A DNA stretch of 51,925 nucleotides from CAZGKX01 sp964525945. Its GTDB lineage: Bacteria > Pseudomonadota > Gammaproteobacteria > Legionellales > Legionellaceae. Positions 34,862 to 43,423 of this stretch are shown piece by piece; positions within the stretch are counted from its first letter, which is position 1; each line of letters opens with the position of its first letter. The position numbers and the translations under genes were made by a program. The notes beneath the pieces were generated by a model. That model did no database searches. It was not told where the DNA came from and saw only the letters and a list, made by a program, of their open reading frames with translations. The stretch is from assembly GCA_964525945.1 (NCBI GenBank), contig CAZGKX010000011.1, forward strand, positions 1 to 51,925, read 5' to 3'.

Positions 34862-34946
34862 GATTTTCTAATCAATTGGCAAATTTAAAAAAATGTTTTA
34901 CATATTATTAATTCTTTTCAATCAACGCGTAATTTTCTCACATTAC

Positions 34947-35429
34947 TTACACATTTTTTAGCTTGTCATTTACAATTATGAAGCTGTTTGTTTGAGAAAT
35001 ACGTAAGGCTATATTGAAAATTAATAATACGTTCATAATAACATTTGCAATAATGTTGTATGGAAAAGAATCCATGTACAACGAAACAGGGGGAAGCATT
35101 GAAAGAACAAGCATCACTAGCGCATATTTAACACCAACAGTAAACGAAAAAGAAAAGAATTTTTGTAAAAAGTGTTTTCCTTTATTACCACCATTGACAA
35201 AAAATAGAACTAATAATCCAACAGATGTTATTAGCAAATATAACCAAATGTTAACTATATCCGAGGAGCTAGGTTTATTCTTGGCTAAATTAAGCCACTG
35301 CTGCACAAAAACAATCGCATCGTAAAGAGTAACGAAGTAAAAATAACTAAAAATCCGACCTTGCGATAACATGTTAGAATTCAATTTTGACAGTACATTT
35401 TTAGTACTAAAATAGTCAGATATTTTCAT
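34947..35429 (-). CDS. Small four-helix membrane protein, unknown
   Basis: 160 residues with hydrophobic segments at about 28-46, 62-80, 96-113 and 124-144, separated by short polar loops, and a basic, Asn-rich C-terminus. No family recognised. Monocistronic, with its own terminator downstream. Inner-membrane location is inferred from hydrophobicity alone. Confidence 0.6.
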   Translation of the reverse strand: MKISDYFSTKNVLSKLNSNMLSQGRIFSYFYFVTLYDAIVFVQQWLNLAKNKPSSSDIVNIWLYLLITSVGLLVLFFVNGGNKGKHFLQKFFSFSFTVGVKYALVMLVLSMLPPVSLYMDSFPYNIIANVIMNVLLIFNIALRISQTNSFIIVNDKLKNV

Positions 35430-35640
35430 TTTATATAACCGTAAGGTGACATATTATTTGCTATATTATATTTGATAATCATGAAACTTAATACTTCTCG
35501 ATTTCAATGAAAAGTACCCTTGCGAACAAAAATGTTCGAAAAAGGATTTGCAGAAGGAATCGGGTTAGATGAAACGGGACTGACATCAGAAATCGTATCT
35601 TGGATTGAAAAAGTTACGGATTGGCTAGAACGGATGACAG

Positions 35641-35790
35641 TTACGCTATCTTGTGTTGGCAATGGTTCTTCCGAAATGGACTCAAGACGAAATAACGGAA
35701 CCTACCCATCATCATGCGATAAAAGATGCCTATGGGAATGTGTTACAGGACGGTGATAGAATTACAATTATAAAGGATTTAAAGGTTTAG
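35641..35790 (+). pseudogene. PhnA/YjdM C-terminal remnant
   Basis: The frame ending at the TAG at 35788-35790 contains DAYGNVLQDGDRITIIKDLKV, nearly the conserved PhnA-family block DxxGNxLxDGDxVxxIKDLKVKG. It stops before the rest of the domain, and the zinc-ribbon half is absent. The preceding codons (about 35520-35640) are open in another frame but unrecognised. A broken leftover just ahead of the GNAT gene. Confidence 0.55.
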
Positions 35791-35795
35791 TTTTT

Positions 35796-36383
35796 ATGAC
35801 TCAACAAAACACTAGCATTATATTAGAAACAGAGCGATTAATTTTGCGTACTTGGAGTGAGTACGATGTAGATGCGTATTATCAAATCAATCAAGATGAA
35901 AAGGTCACTGAATTTCTATTAATTATGCCAACCATAGAACAGGTCAAAACGTTTATTCATGACATGAATAAACAATATAAGGAGCTAAACTATACACTCT
36001 TTGCAACTGTTGAGAAATCAAGTAATACGTTGATTGGATTTATAGGATTAAATCCACCCAAATGGGAATCTCATTTTACACCATGTGTCGAAATTGGTTG
36101 GCGTCTAGGATCAAAATACTGGGGAAAAGGCTATGCAACGGAAGGTGCTAAGGCCGTCTTAGCCTATGGGTTTGAGCAATGCCGCCTAGATGAAATTGTA
36201 TCATTTACGGTTGCTGAAAATATACGATCTAAACGTGTCATGGAAAAATTAGGTTTGAAACACATTAATGATGACGATTTTAATCATCCGCTTGTTCCAT
36301 CAGACCATAAACTTTTGAAACATGTTTTATATCGAATTAATCGTCAAGAATACATGAAAATAATATCGAATGTAAATATTTAG
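35796..36383 (+). CDS. GNAT N-acetyltransferase, RimJ/RimL type
   Basis: 195 residues. Begins with the RimJ-like ETERLILRTWSEYD, has VEIGWRLGSKYWGKGYATEGAKAVLAY (acetyl-CoA pyrophosphate loop GKGYATE) and the C-terminal AENIRSKRVMEKLGL. Such enzymes acetylate protein N-termini, ribosomal proteins or small amines and antibiotics; the target is unknown. It lies upstream of the YcaO operon on the same strand, but a terminator at 36534 separates them. Confidence 0.85.
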   Translation: MTQQNTSIILETERLILRTWSEYDVDAYYQINQDEKVTEFLLIMPTIEQVKTFIHDMNKQYKELNYTLFATVEKSSNTLIGFIGLNPPKWESHFTPCVEIGWRLGSKYWGKGYATEGAKAVLAYGFEQCRLDEIVSFTVAENIRSKRVMEKLGLKHINDDDFNHPLVPSDHKLLKHVLYRINRQEYMKIISNVNI

Positions 36384-36490
36384 CGTTTTTAGAGGGACTG
36401 CGAATAAAGACGACAAGTGTGCTCGGCGTGATAACTGAAGAAAACTGGTTAAGACCTTAAATGACTTACTTAACTGGGTGTGTTCATCGC

Positions 36491-36533
36491 GCATAAGGAC
36501 GACAAGGAATGGTTGGACAGGATGTCCCCTACC
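36491..36533. repeat. Dispersed repeat copy B
   Basis: Begins GCATAAGGACGAC and contains GGACAGGATGTCC, itself a 5-bp-stem hairpin. It shares its first 13 bp, the GACAGGA block and the following CGAAGCAC hairpin with 1448-1510. Non-coding, between the GNAT gene and the YcaO operon. Confidence 0.5.
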
Positions 36534-36561
36534 AACGAAGCACTTCATTGTGCTTCGTTTT
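36534..36561 (+). terminator. Intrinsic terminator before the YcaO operon
   Basis: Arms AACGAAGCAC / GTGCTTCGTT, loop TTCATT, followed by TTTT overlapping the stem end. It ends transcription from the GNAT side, so the peptide-YcaO genes should have their own promoter between about 36560 and 36665. A TATACT (36632-36637) preceded by TTGTGT is a weak candidate. Confidence 0.75.
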
Positions 36562-36681
36562 AGGCTTTATATAAGACCCTTTTCTACCAGGATCCCGGTC
36601 GGAGGTCGAGTTGTGTCTGCAATTTATGAACTATACTTTATAAGCAGCATTAACTATCTATCAATTACAAGGAGACTCACC

Positions 36682-36819
36682 GTGGACAATCGCGAACTTG
36701 ATGATTTTGAACAAATGGATCCAGATTTTGGGCGAGCTGCACCTGTAGGAGAGGGGTTCGGCCAGATATCTGACGAAGACTATGCACTCTTAATTCAAGA
36801 ACTTGAAAGTAAAGAGTGA
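36682..36819 (+). CDS. 45-residue acidic peptide, putative precursor or partner of the YcaO pair
   Basis: GTG start with a canonical AAGGAG at 36669-36674, seven bases upstream, which fixes the start. The peptide is strongly acidic (13 Asp/Glu), with no Cys or Thr and only two Ser. A Gly-rich centre (GRAAPVGEGFGQ) precedes an amphipathic C-terminal helix (SDEDYALLIQELESKE). Its TGA overlaps the next start (GTGA), so translation is coupled to the first YcaO. Position and size fit a RiPP precursor, but it lacks the Cys/Ser/Thr-rich core of azoline peptides. Backbone amidine or thioamide chemistry, or a carrier/leader role, would fit better. Unrecognised as a family. Confidence 0.6.
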   Translation: MDNRELDDFEQMDPDFGRAAPVGEGFGQISDEDYALLIQELESKE

Positions 36820-38023
36820 ACATGTTTTTTTTCGAAAAAACACCCGAAAGAGAAGTGGAGGTAGCTCAAAGCCTAGATAATTTATATAAGTATTTAGATA
36901 ATCTAGGCTTGATATTACGGTTAGTCGAATATAGTGGCACTCAATTTCCTATCTATAAAGCCTTTATTTTTGATACGGTACGTCAGCAAAAGTGGATAGG
37001 TGGGGGCAAAGGGTATAAAATTCAGGGTATAATCAGCGCTGTTGCTGAATGTTTGCAACATTATGTAGCTGTTAATACTTTATTAAGTTATGGCCCGAAT
37101 CAAATGCCTATCTTGGCCTCGGGTGAGATTGCTGAGACACCGCAGCTTTGTCAATTCAGAAAATACGAGGACCTATTAAAAAACGATTCTAATAAACAAC
37201 TGGCAACTTTACCCTTTTGTGATATTTTTGATCATGAAAATGTGTTTTATTTTCCTGTTAGATTGAACCACGTTATAATAAATTACAAGAGCTTGGCGGC
37301 AGCAAGCACTTGGCGTGGAGAGCGCATGACACCGGATCTGCTTTGGGAATGTCTTATAACGAAGCATTATTGCATGGGATAAATGAATGGATTGAAAAAT
37401 ATTCGATATCCTTGTTTGTTATTAATCATTTTTTTTCTTCTAAAAAAAATAATGCAACCCTTGTCAATAAATGCAGTTTACCCAGACATATGTGCGAGTT
37501 GATATATCAGATCGAGGAAAAATTTAATGATAAACTTTCCATTGTACTATTAAAGAATGAATTTGGTGTCCCCTGCATATTAACTCACTTTAACCATCAA
37601 CCTGATTGTATCGCGCAACCGAAAGGTTTTTCTTGTTCTTTAGATAGGCAATATGCGCTTGAAAAATCCATTCTAGAAGCATTACAGTGTCGATTATTAC
37701 GCAACCACAATGCAGTAGCACGAGAAAAAACCACCAGTAATTTTCTAGACCGCTATGCACCGTTTTTTAATGCCTATAAATTAAGCACTTTAAGTCTTGA
37801 TTCAGACATCATTAGTTATCAGGAAATACCCACACATTCTTATATGGAGGTGAGCGAACAAATAGTTACTCTTTCTCGATTATTAGAAAAAGAAGGGGGA
37901 TACAAAATATATCAGCACATTTTCAATCAAGACTACAGCCTATTTCATTCCTTGCATGTTTTAATTCCAGGGCTCAACGAGAGCTTTTTAATTAAAGAGG
38001 GTAAGCTTATATATGAAAAATAG
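36816..38023 (+). pseudogene. YcaO-domain protein, first copy, broken by one frameshift
   Basis: The frame from GTG 36816 (or ATG 36822) runs in register with the next gene's YcaO through FYFPVRL. At about 37265 homology moves to another frame that reads EPRYNKLQELGGSK..., matching EPKYNR of the intact copy, and continues to 38023. Restoring one G in TTGAACC rejoins about 403 residues. YcaO landmarks: IGGGKGYKIQ, AECLQH (the intact copy has EAFEH, so one metal-binding Glu is Gln), EWIEK (ExxER becomes ExxEK), QPKGF and ALEKSILEAL (R becomes K). These substitutions suggest a degenerate, possibly non-catalytic partner even without the frameshift, which may be a true mutation or a sequencing error. 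Confidence 0.85.
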
Positions 38024-39284
38024 ATCGAATGTTAACAGTTGTGGTGTTACCTCTTGTTTGGTTGAGAGACAAATTTCATCTGAACAAGCACTCCATAATA
38101 TCCGGCAGATCATCGCATCGCATGGTCTTGAGTCGCAGGTAGAATGTGCTGGGTCGGATCTAAAAAGCTACCATGTTTTTTTATTTGATAGGTCTATGAA
38201 AAAAGAATTTATTGGTTGCGGTAAGGGGGTAGGCGTCCAATCGGAAGTAAGTGCATTGTTTGAAGCGTTTGAACATTACATGAGCTATCAAACGTTGCAT
38301 AGAAATGATCAACATTTTAAGATGAAAGTATATGAAAATCCTGATCTCGATTACCTCATAAACGAACACATGCTACCCCCTAATTTTGTGAAATTGATTG
38401 GTGGTGCGGATGTGATGATGCCATGGGTTAGATTTTATTCTATGCTCCGCGCGGCATCCATTTTTTATCCACTGTTCTTAATCGAGCCCAAATATAACCG
38501 AGGAAATAGAATTAATTATGATGAATCAACTTTTTTCAATTTGTCGCATTTAAGCAGTGGTTCGGGATGTGCTTCCGGAAGTAGTTTTGACGAAGCGTTT
38601 ATCCATGGGGTGCTGGAAGCTATAGAAAGAGATGCTCATTCACTATTCCTTTATAATGCTTTTATTAGGAATAAACAGATTGATGTGGTTGAAAAAGATA
38701 CAGTACCGGATTATTTAAAGCGATATATTAAAGCAATAGAAAACGAATATAATGATGAATTGGTTATTATTGATATTACTTCAAATGTCGGGGTTCCGTG
38801 TTTTTGTGTGACATTTACTAAAAGTAATGCAGCTATACAGCCAAAAGGTTATGGTGCTTCGTTATATAAAGCCTATGCATTGGAAAGGGCGCTATTGGAG
38901 TCGTTACAACCGGTCCATTTGCGTACGAAAAATCAAAATAAAGCTGAAAATAATACGATAAATCGCTTAAAAAAATACCCGCTATTACAACTTGCGGCTG
39001 TTGCGGACGTTAATGCTATTATCCAAGCCGATAGATTTCGCGTTATTGATTTTACAATGATAAAAGACTTCTATGCGGGTGAATCGCTGGCAGAACAAAA
39101 GCACAAGCTATTATCTCTGCTGGAAAAGCGGGGCTTCCATACATACTGTAATAATTTATACACCCTTCCAAATTATAGCTTGGTGCAGATTTTAGTCTCA
39201 AGATTTTCTAATTTATTTTTATTGCATACCGGAAAATTAATTTTACCTAATGTTTCATTTTTAAATAGTCGTATGGTGGTTTAG
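38013..39284 (+). CDS. YcaO-domain protein, second copy, intact
   Basis: 423 residues starting inside the end of the first copy (11-bp overlap). Complete YcaO ATP/Mg site: IGCGKGVGVQ, EAFEHY (Glu84, Glu87), SGSGCASGSSFDEA, LEAIERD (Glu202, Glu205, Arg206), QPKGYGAS and LERALLESLQ (Glu291, Arg292). YcaO enzymes activate peptide amides with ATP to make azolines, amidines or thioamides. The C-terminus (LPNVSFLNSRMVV) lacks the PxPxP tail of azoline cyclodehydratases. No E1/ThiF-like, TfuA or dehydrogenase partner is present nearby, so the chemistry is open. Co-translated with the 45-residue peptide and first YcaO. Confidence 0.9.
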   Translation: MKNRSNVNSCGVTSCLVERQISSEQALHNIRQIIASHGLESQVECAGSDLKSYHVFLFDRSMKKEFIGCGKGVGVQSEVSALFEAFEHYMSYQTLHRNDQHFKMKVYENPDLDYLINEHMLPPNFVKLIGGADVMMPWVRFYSMLRAASIFYPLFLIEPKYNRGNRINYDESTFFNLSHLSSGSGCASGSSFDEAFIHGVLEAIERDAHSLFLYNAFIRNKQIDVVEKDTVPDYLKRYIKAIENEYNDELVIIDITSNVGVPCFCVTFTKSNAAIQPKGYGASLYKAYALERALLESLQPVHLRTKNQNKAENNTINRLKKYPLLQLAAVADVNAIIQADRFRVIDFTMIKDFYAGESLAEQKHKLLSLLEKRGFHTYCNNLYTLPNYSLVQILVSRFSNLFLLHTGKLILPNVSFLNSRMVV

Positions 39285-39334
39285 TATTTCGTATCATGAA
39301 TAGGTCATTCACCATTCTCAAAAAAAATAATATT

Positions 39335-40939
39335 TCACATTGAAGGTTTAAATTGAGAAATATTGTCTTCTGGCAAATTTCGAAATTTATAAATTGCACC
39401 GACTAAGAGCACAAGGATTGCTATTGCGCAACCCGTATAAATCCAAAAATCATTTTCACTTTTATTTTCAAGGCGTAACATCAAATCTCTAGGAGCATTT
39501 TTTATTTCTGGCCCAGGTGTGTAGGGTAGTGGTTCGAAGTGTTCAGAGAAGGACGGTTCATTCAACTCTTCAGTGTGAAGGGCCGCAGTTTGCTGCTGTT
39601 CTCTGATATCCGGTTCCTTAGGCTTAATTCTAGCATTTACCTTCTTACGAATGCTGGCGACAGTTTCCCTCTCCAAACCTGTTGTAAAGAATCTATTTGC
39701 TTCTTTTGCGCAAAAATTACCGATAGATGTGGATTGATCCAGACAGCGATCAAGCAAGAGCCAATTGTTAGGCTCGTCGGGTAGGCTCAGAAGATATGTT
39801 CTGATTTTACCTTTTAATCTAAATACATTGACCAGCGATTGAATGGTTTCTTCGTCAAATTTAAAAGAGTCAATGATCTGACAAAAAACCTTAGGGTTGT
39901 CTTGGCATTTGGATATCAATGCACATACATCGAATCGATTGCTATGATACAATGAAAAGATGGACGTGTTTTTATCATTAGTCAGCTTCAATATTGTCAA
40001 TAACTGAGGTGTTTGCAAGCGCTCAAGAATGGCTTTGTAACGCGCACTGAAGGTCGTCTTGTAGGGACCTAAACATAAATGTCCGATGGTTTGAGCATCT
40101 AGGTCTCGTGCTTGAAGAGCACCCATGTTATCGTTGGGTGCTGATTCAATAGAATGAAGTATGACTGATATACGTGCAAGTTGTGGGTCAACAATCGGTG
40201 GGGGTGCTTGGTAGATTGATTTTTTGTAGTTCAATTCTTCGAAAAATTCTTTCATGCAGGTGTTCAATTGTTTTAGAAACATTTTTTTCATCGCAGGATG
40301 ATCGTTTAAAAATTGAATCAAACTTTCTTCTTGATGAAACAAATTATAAAAATTAGCATTGATTCGATGCTCAATAATATGATCACGTAATTGTATAAAG
40401 ACTCGATATTTCGTTTGTGTTAACAAGCGATCAATTGCGGTTTGTTTTTCTACAGAAATGGTTAGGCAGATAGAGGTTGTAGTAATAACTGGCGAGCGTG
40501 CGGGCTCTATTCGTTGTGTATGTACCTGTCGAAGCGCAACTGGCGGATTTGGATTCAATTCTTCAAAGAAATCTTTAATGCAGGTTTTTATTTGATTAAT
40601 AAGCAATCGTTTGATCACCGGGTGATCGTCTAAAAATTGAAGCACCCCCTGTTCTTGTTGAAACAAATTATAAAAGTTCGCATGAATTCTATCCTCAATG
40701 ATTTTATCGCGCAATTGTGCGAATACGCGATATTTTGCTTGAGTTAACAAGCGATCAATGGCTGTTTTCTTTTCTATTGAGATAGACAATGCAATTGAGT
40801 TGGAGTTTATCTGTATGGACGCGCTGACTGTTCTTTGAGAATTACTTTCGAGTTTTGATTCTTGTTGATCATTTAAGTAGTTTAAGCCTTTTTTTACGAC
40901 TTTGGCTCCTGCGATCAATCTTGTAATTTTAGGGGGCAT
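39335..40939 (-). CDS. Internally duplicated, C-terminally anchored protein, effector-like
   Basis: 534 residues. Two copies of an ~80-residue helical unit at about 49-128 and 157-236 share TAIDRLLTQxKYRVFxQLRD, IxANFYNLF, FLxDHP and FFEELN, a ~108-residue period. A helical middle follows, then a proline-rich stretch (FEPLPYTPGPE), and one membrane helix near the C-terminus (about 500-520, FWIYTGCAIAILVLLVGAIY) followed by a short tail. Tail-anchored layout without a signal peptide suggests insertion into a membrane after synthesis, as in some host-targeted effectors. No family recognised. Convergent with the second YcaO gene. Confidence 0.6.
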   Translation of the reverse strand: MPPKITRLIAGAKVVKKGLNYLNDQQESKLESNSQRTVSASIQINSNSIALSISIEKKTAIDRLLTQAKYRVFAQLRDKIIEDRIHANFYNLFQQEQGVLQFLDDHPVIKRLLINQIKTCIKDFFEELNPNPPVALRQVHTQRIEPARSPVITTTSICLTISVEKQTAIDRLLTQTKYRVFIQLRDHIIEHRINANFYNLFHQEESLIQFLNDHPAMKKMFLKQLNTCMKEFFEELNYKKSIYQAPPPIVDPQLARISVILHSIESAPNDNMGALQARDLDAQTIGHLCLGPYKTTFSARYKAILERLQTPQLLTILKLTNDKNTSIFSLYHSNRFDVCALISKCQDNPKVFCQIIDSFKFDEETIQSLVNVFRLKGKIRTYLLSLPDEPNNWLLLDRCLDQSTSIGNFCAKEANRFFTTGLERETVASIRKKVNARIKPKEPDIREQQQTAALHTEELNEPSFSEHFEPLPYTPGPEIKNAPRDLMLRLENKSENDFWIYTGCAIAILVLLVGAIYKFRNLPEDNISQFKPSM

Positions 40940-41099
40940 CTAATGTATCCTTATTAAAACTGAATAGAGAGTAAAATCCGCATGATTATTTTTAAGCACG
41001 ATAAATAATAATTTATTTTGCGGCATGTTAACCTCAAAGGATAACCAATAATCAAATGTTCGATATTATCTCACAAAGGTTTTTAATTAACACTAAGGT

Positions 41100-41133
41100 G
41101 TGTCCTCAATTAATAGCTTTAAATTGAGGACAC
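41100..41133. repeat. IS5-type end-to-end inverted repeat (collapsed element)
   Basis: Arms GTGTCCTCAATT (41100-41111) and AATTGAGGACAC (41122-41133) are perfect reverse complements, 10 bp apart. They look like two IS ends with the interior removed. The right part plus flank (41106-41142) recurs at 42652-42688 with three differences, next to an IS5 transposase stub. It follows the minus-strand gene at 41152-42270 and could also form a transcript hairpin. Confidence 0.65.
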
Positions 41134-41151
41134 GCCCTAATGTGAGATCAG

Positions 41152-42270
41152 TTACTCGAGATGCGACCGCGTCTTGCTCTTAACAAAATAGTCACAAATT
41201 TTTCTGGCGTGCTTAACCCAAATTGGACAGGCCGGCATGAGAAGAAGGTTCGGATTAACATCCCTTATTATATCTTTAGAACCGTTAGGCCAGCTATAAA
41301 GCTCGCTTGTCACTTTTTGCCAAGGACGCGTTCCCGTGGTGCCATTTATCCACTCTTGTATGTGGGGCTCCACAATCGTTACATCTGGCTTTAGAATAGA
41401 GAATATTTCTGGGAGTGCCTTTGACTCAACAAAAAAATTACATTCAGGGAACGATTTATTTTCTTGAAGAAGAGAGTGTATAGCATGGCCTGCGACTATT
41501 CTCCTCGCACACTCATAACACTGCTCCATTTTAATCTGCCATATTGTATCTTTATAATCAGCCTTTCCTAGCTTTAAGGCCTCACGTATCATAGATTGGT
41601 GCTGGATCTCTTCCGGTGTAAAGATTGAACTCCAGTAGTTTTCTACCGGCGATTGTGGCTCCAAATAAACGCCAATCTCCCACTCGATTCCAACCTGATT
41701 TTCAAAATCCAACGCCTCATAAGCATAATAATAATGGACGATCGAATCATCACCCCATTCATTTTTTTTGTTGCGCCATGTTAACTCGCCCCCACAAGCG
41801 ATGCTGCCTTTTGCAAGAGCGTCAATGATCTCTGGTTCGTTATAAATATGATCCAAATACAGATTTGGCACTTTGGCACCCTCTGTAAATGTATTTTGAA
41901 TAAGTGAACGCGTTTGAGAAGACCAAGGTAAAAAAGGAAACTCTTTTGAGAAAATGATCATCAAATCTATCTCGATAACTTCTGAGAAGATCGATCTGGG
42001 TATTTGAGAGCCTTCGTTCCAGCTCGTATCGATATTCTTTGGCCCTGTAAAGAGTCCGTTCTGGATTGATCCACGTGTAGTCATCGTAAAGTCGGGGTTT
42101 AATCCAAGTAAATTCATTCTTTCGGTAAGCTTTAAAGTCCATTCATTAATTTTAACATGAGTTAAATTTCTAACCCACTTGATATCATGTAGATCTTCGG
42201 CCTTGAATTGTAATAACTGTGCAGGATGCATTTTTTCTCCAGCAATAAATAAGTCATCAACAGGTTGCAC
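41152..42270 (-). CDS. Unknown protein with nucleotidyltransferase-like GS...(E)xD motif
   Basis: 372 residues. An N-terminal helical segment precedes TTRGSIQNGLFTGP and, ~30 residues later, SEVIEIDLMIIF. A Gly-Ser followed by an acidic xD on a beta-strand is the signature of the pol-beta-like nucleotidyltransferase fold, including cGAS/Mab21 relatives. The C-terminal part (SELYSWPNGSKDIIRDVNPN, LLLMPACPIW) vaguely recalls the Mab21 C-lobe. No family is recognised with confidence. The gene sits alone between IS5-type repeat copies at 41100 and 42652, so it may have moved with them. Confidence 0.6.
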   Translation of the reverse strand: MQPVDDLFIAGEKMHPAQLLQFKAEDLHDIKWVRNLTHVKINEWTLKLTERMNLLGLNPDFTMTTRGSIQNGLFTGPKNIDTSWNEGSQIPRSIFSEVIEIDLMIIFSKEFPFLPWSSQTRSLIQNTFTEGAKVPNLYLDHIYNEPEIIDALAKGSIACGGELTWRNKKNEWGDDSIVHYYYAYEALDFENQVGIEWEIGVYLEPQSPVENYWSSIFTPEEIQHQSMIREALKLGKADYKDTIWQIKMEQCYECARRIVAGHAIHSLLQENKSFPECNFFVESKALPEIFSILKPDVTIVEPHIQEWINGTTGTRPWQKVTSELYSWPNGSKDIIRDVNPNLLLMPACPIWVKHARKICDYFVKSKTRSHLE

Positions 42271-42363
42271 CTTTCGAGAAGGGGCTTGTTTTTAGTATAG
42301 GCTTTGTTTCTTTCTGCTGCATCCAAACCAATATATGAATTGATTCAACGAAGGGTTTATTGA

Positions 42364-42609
42364 TGTGGTCAAGCAAATGAACTTTTTCGGAGTGCTGGAA
42401 TGAATCCTGTCATTCCTCGAAAATCCAATAGCACAAAACGGAATCCTGAGTTTGATTCATCCCTCTATAAACTGCGCCATTTGGTAGAAAATCTCTTCGC
42501 CTGGCTGAAACCCTTCCGAAGTATTGCCATGCGATTTGAAAAATTAGCTCGGAACTTCAAATCAATGCTATTTTTGGCCTGCTCGCTAATTTGGATCAAA
42601 CGAAAATGA
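42364..42609 (+). pseudogene. IS5-family transposase, C-terminal remnant
   Basis: The open frame after the TGA at 42361 encodes MNPVIPRKSNSTKRN, then YKLRHLVENLFAWLKPFRSI and ARNFKSMLFLACSLIWIKRK. This is the standard C-terminus of IS5/IS427-type DDE transposases (VIPxRSN, the HxVEN glutamate region, then WLK and R-I-A-T-R-like segments). The N-terminal two thirds are missing. An IS end (42652-42688) follows. Confidence 0.8.
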
Positions 42610-43189
42610 GATATTGGTGTGCAAATTCGGTTTGTACCACACCATAATTGTTCAATTAATGGTTTTAAATTGAGGACATGCCCTAATGAGAGCACGTCAT
42701 TGAGTGGTTTTGTCGCAGAGGAAGGAAAGTGTTTTTAGAGATGGGTTTATGGATGTATATTTTTTAACCTAAGAACAAAAATCACAATATGGCAAATATG
42801 GAAGTGGTCCAGATAAATTTCAGCCGGCACGATACTTCCATTTAGACAAAACAGGCCTATCATTATCCTAATTAACGGTGAATTAAATTGATTTTAATTA
42901 AATCAAAAATTAAAAAAGGCCAAAGACCAGTATTGGTCTATTTATTACTACTGAGTAGTGTGTTCATTTTTGTAGCCTTATGAATAGAGTTTATTCCAAG
43001 CAGAGAAATTTTTTTATGCAGGAGTTAAGCAGATAGAATAGCGATCGAAAAAAAATAAATGGGCTGCGCCATACTCCTATCCGATATCCACATCTTTTTC
43101 CATTATATCTATCTTGAGAAACCTCCTTACGATAGCTCACTAAAATTGAAAATGTAATGCAAAAGTATAGCACTTTTGGAGTAAATAAG
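42610..43189. other. Intergenic region with one IS5-type end
   Basis: Contains the IS right end TTAAATTGAGGACATGCCC (within 42652-42688), matching the copy at 41106-41142. The rest is AT-rich with no convincing gene or structure; the promoter of the RelB-type antitoxin must lie at its right end. Confidence 0.6.
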
Positions 43190-43423
43190 ATGAGTAAGGC
43201 GGCAACAATTAATGCTCGTATTGAGCCTGCTCTTAAAATGCAGGCCGAGGCGATTTTGCATAAGGTAGGTTTATCTACAGCTGAGGCAATTCGACTGTTC
43301 TATAGTTTTGAGGTAAAAATACCGAACAAAGAGACGCGAGATGCCATGGCAGAACTGGAATCAGGTAAAGGCGAGCGATTTAAAACAATGAAGGATGTAT
43401 GGGATTCTATAGATAATGCTTGA
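43190..43423 (+). CDS. RelB/DinJ-family antitoxin
   Basis: 77 residues from the ATG at 43190, chosen for the GGAG at 43178-43181. Ribbon-helix-helix start (AATINARIEPALKMQAEAIL), then VGLSTAEAIRLFY, the DinJ/RelB hallmark, and a C-terminal toxin-binding tail. It normally neutralises a YafQ/RelE mRNA interferase and represses its own promoter. The toxin reading frame begins within its last codons (overlap) but is truncated, leaving an orphan antitoxin. Confidence 0.88.
   Translation: MSKAATINARIEPALKMQAEAILHKVGLSTAEAIRLFYSFEVKIPNKETRDAMAELESGKGERFKTMKDVWDSIDNA

Noticed and set aside
36585..36612. GATCCCGGTCGGAGGTCGAG looked like a tRNA T-arm/3' end
   Set aside because: No matching acceptor, D-arm or anticodon stem upstream, and the T-loop TTCGA pattern is missing.
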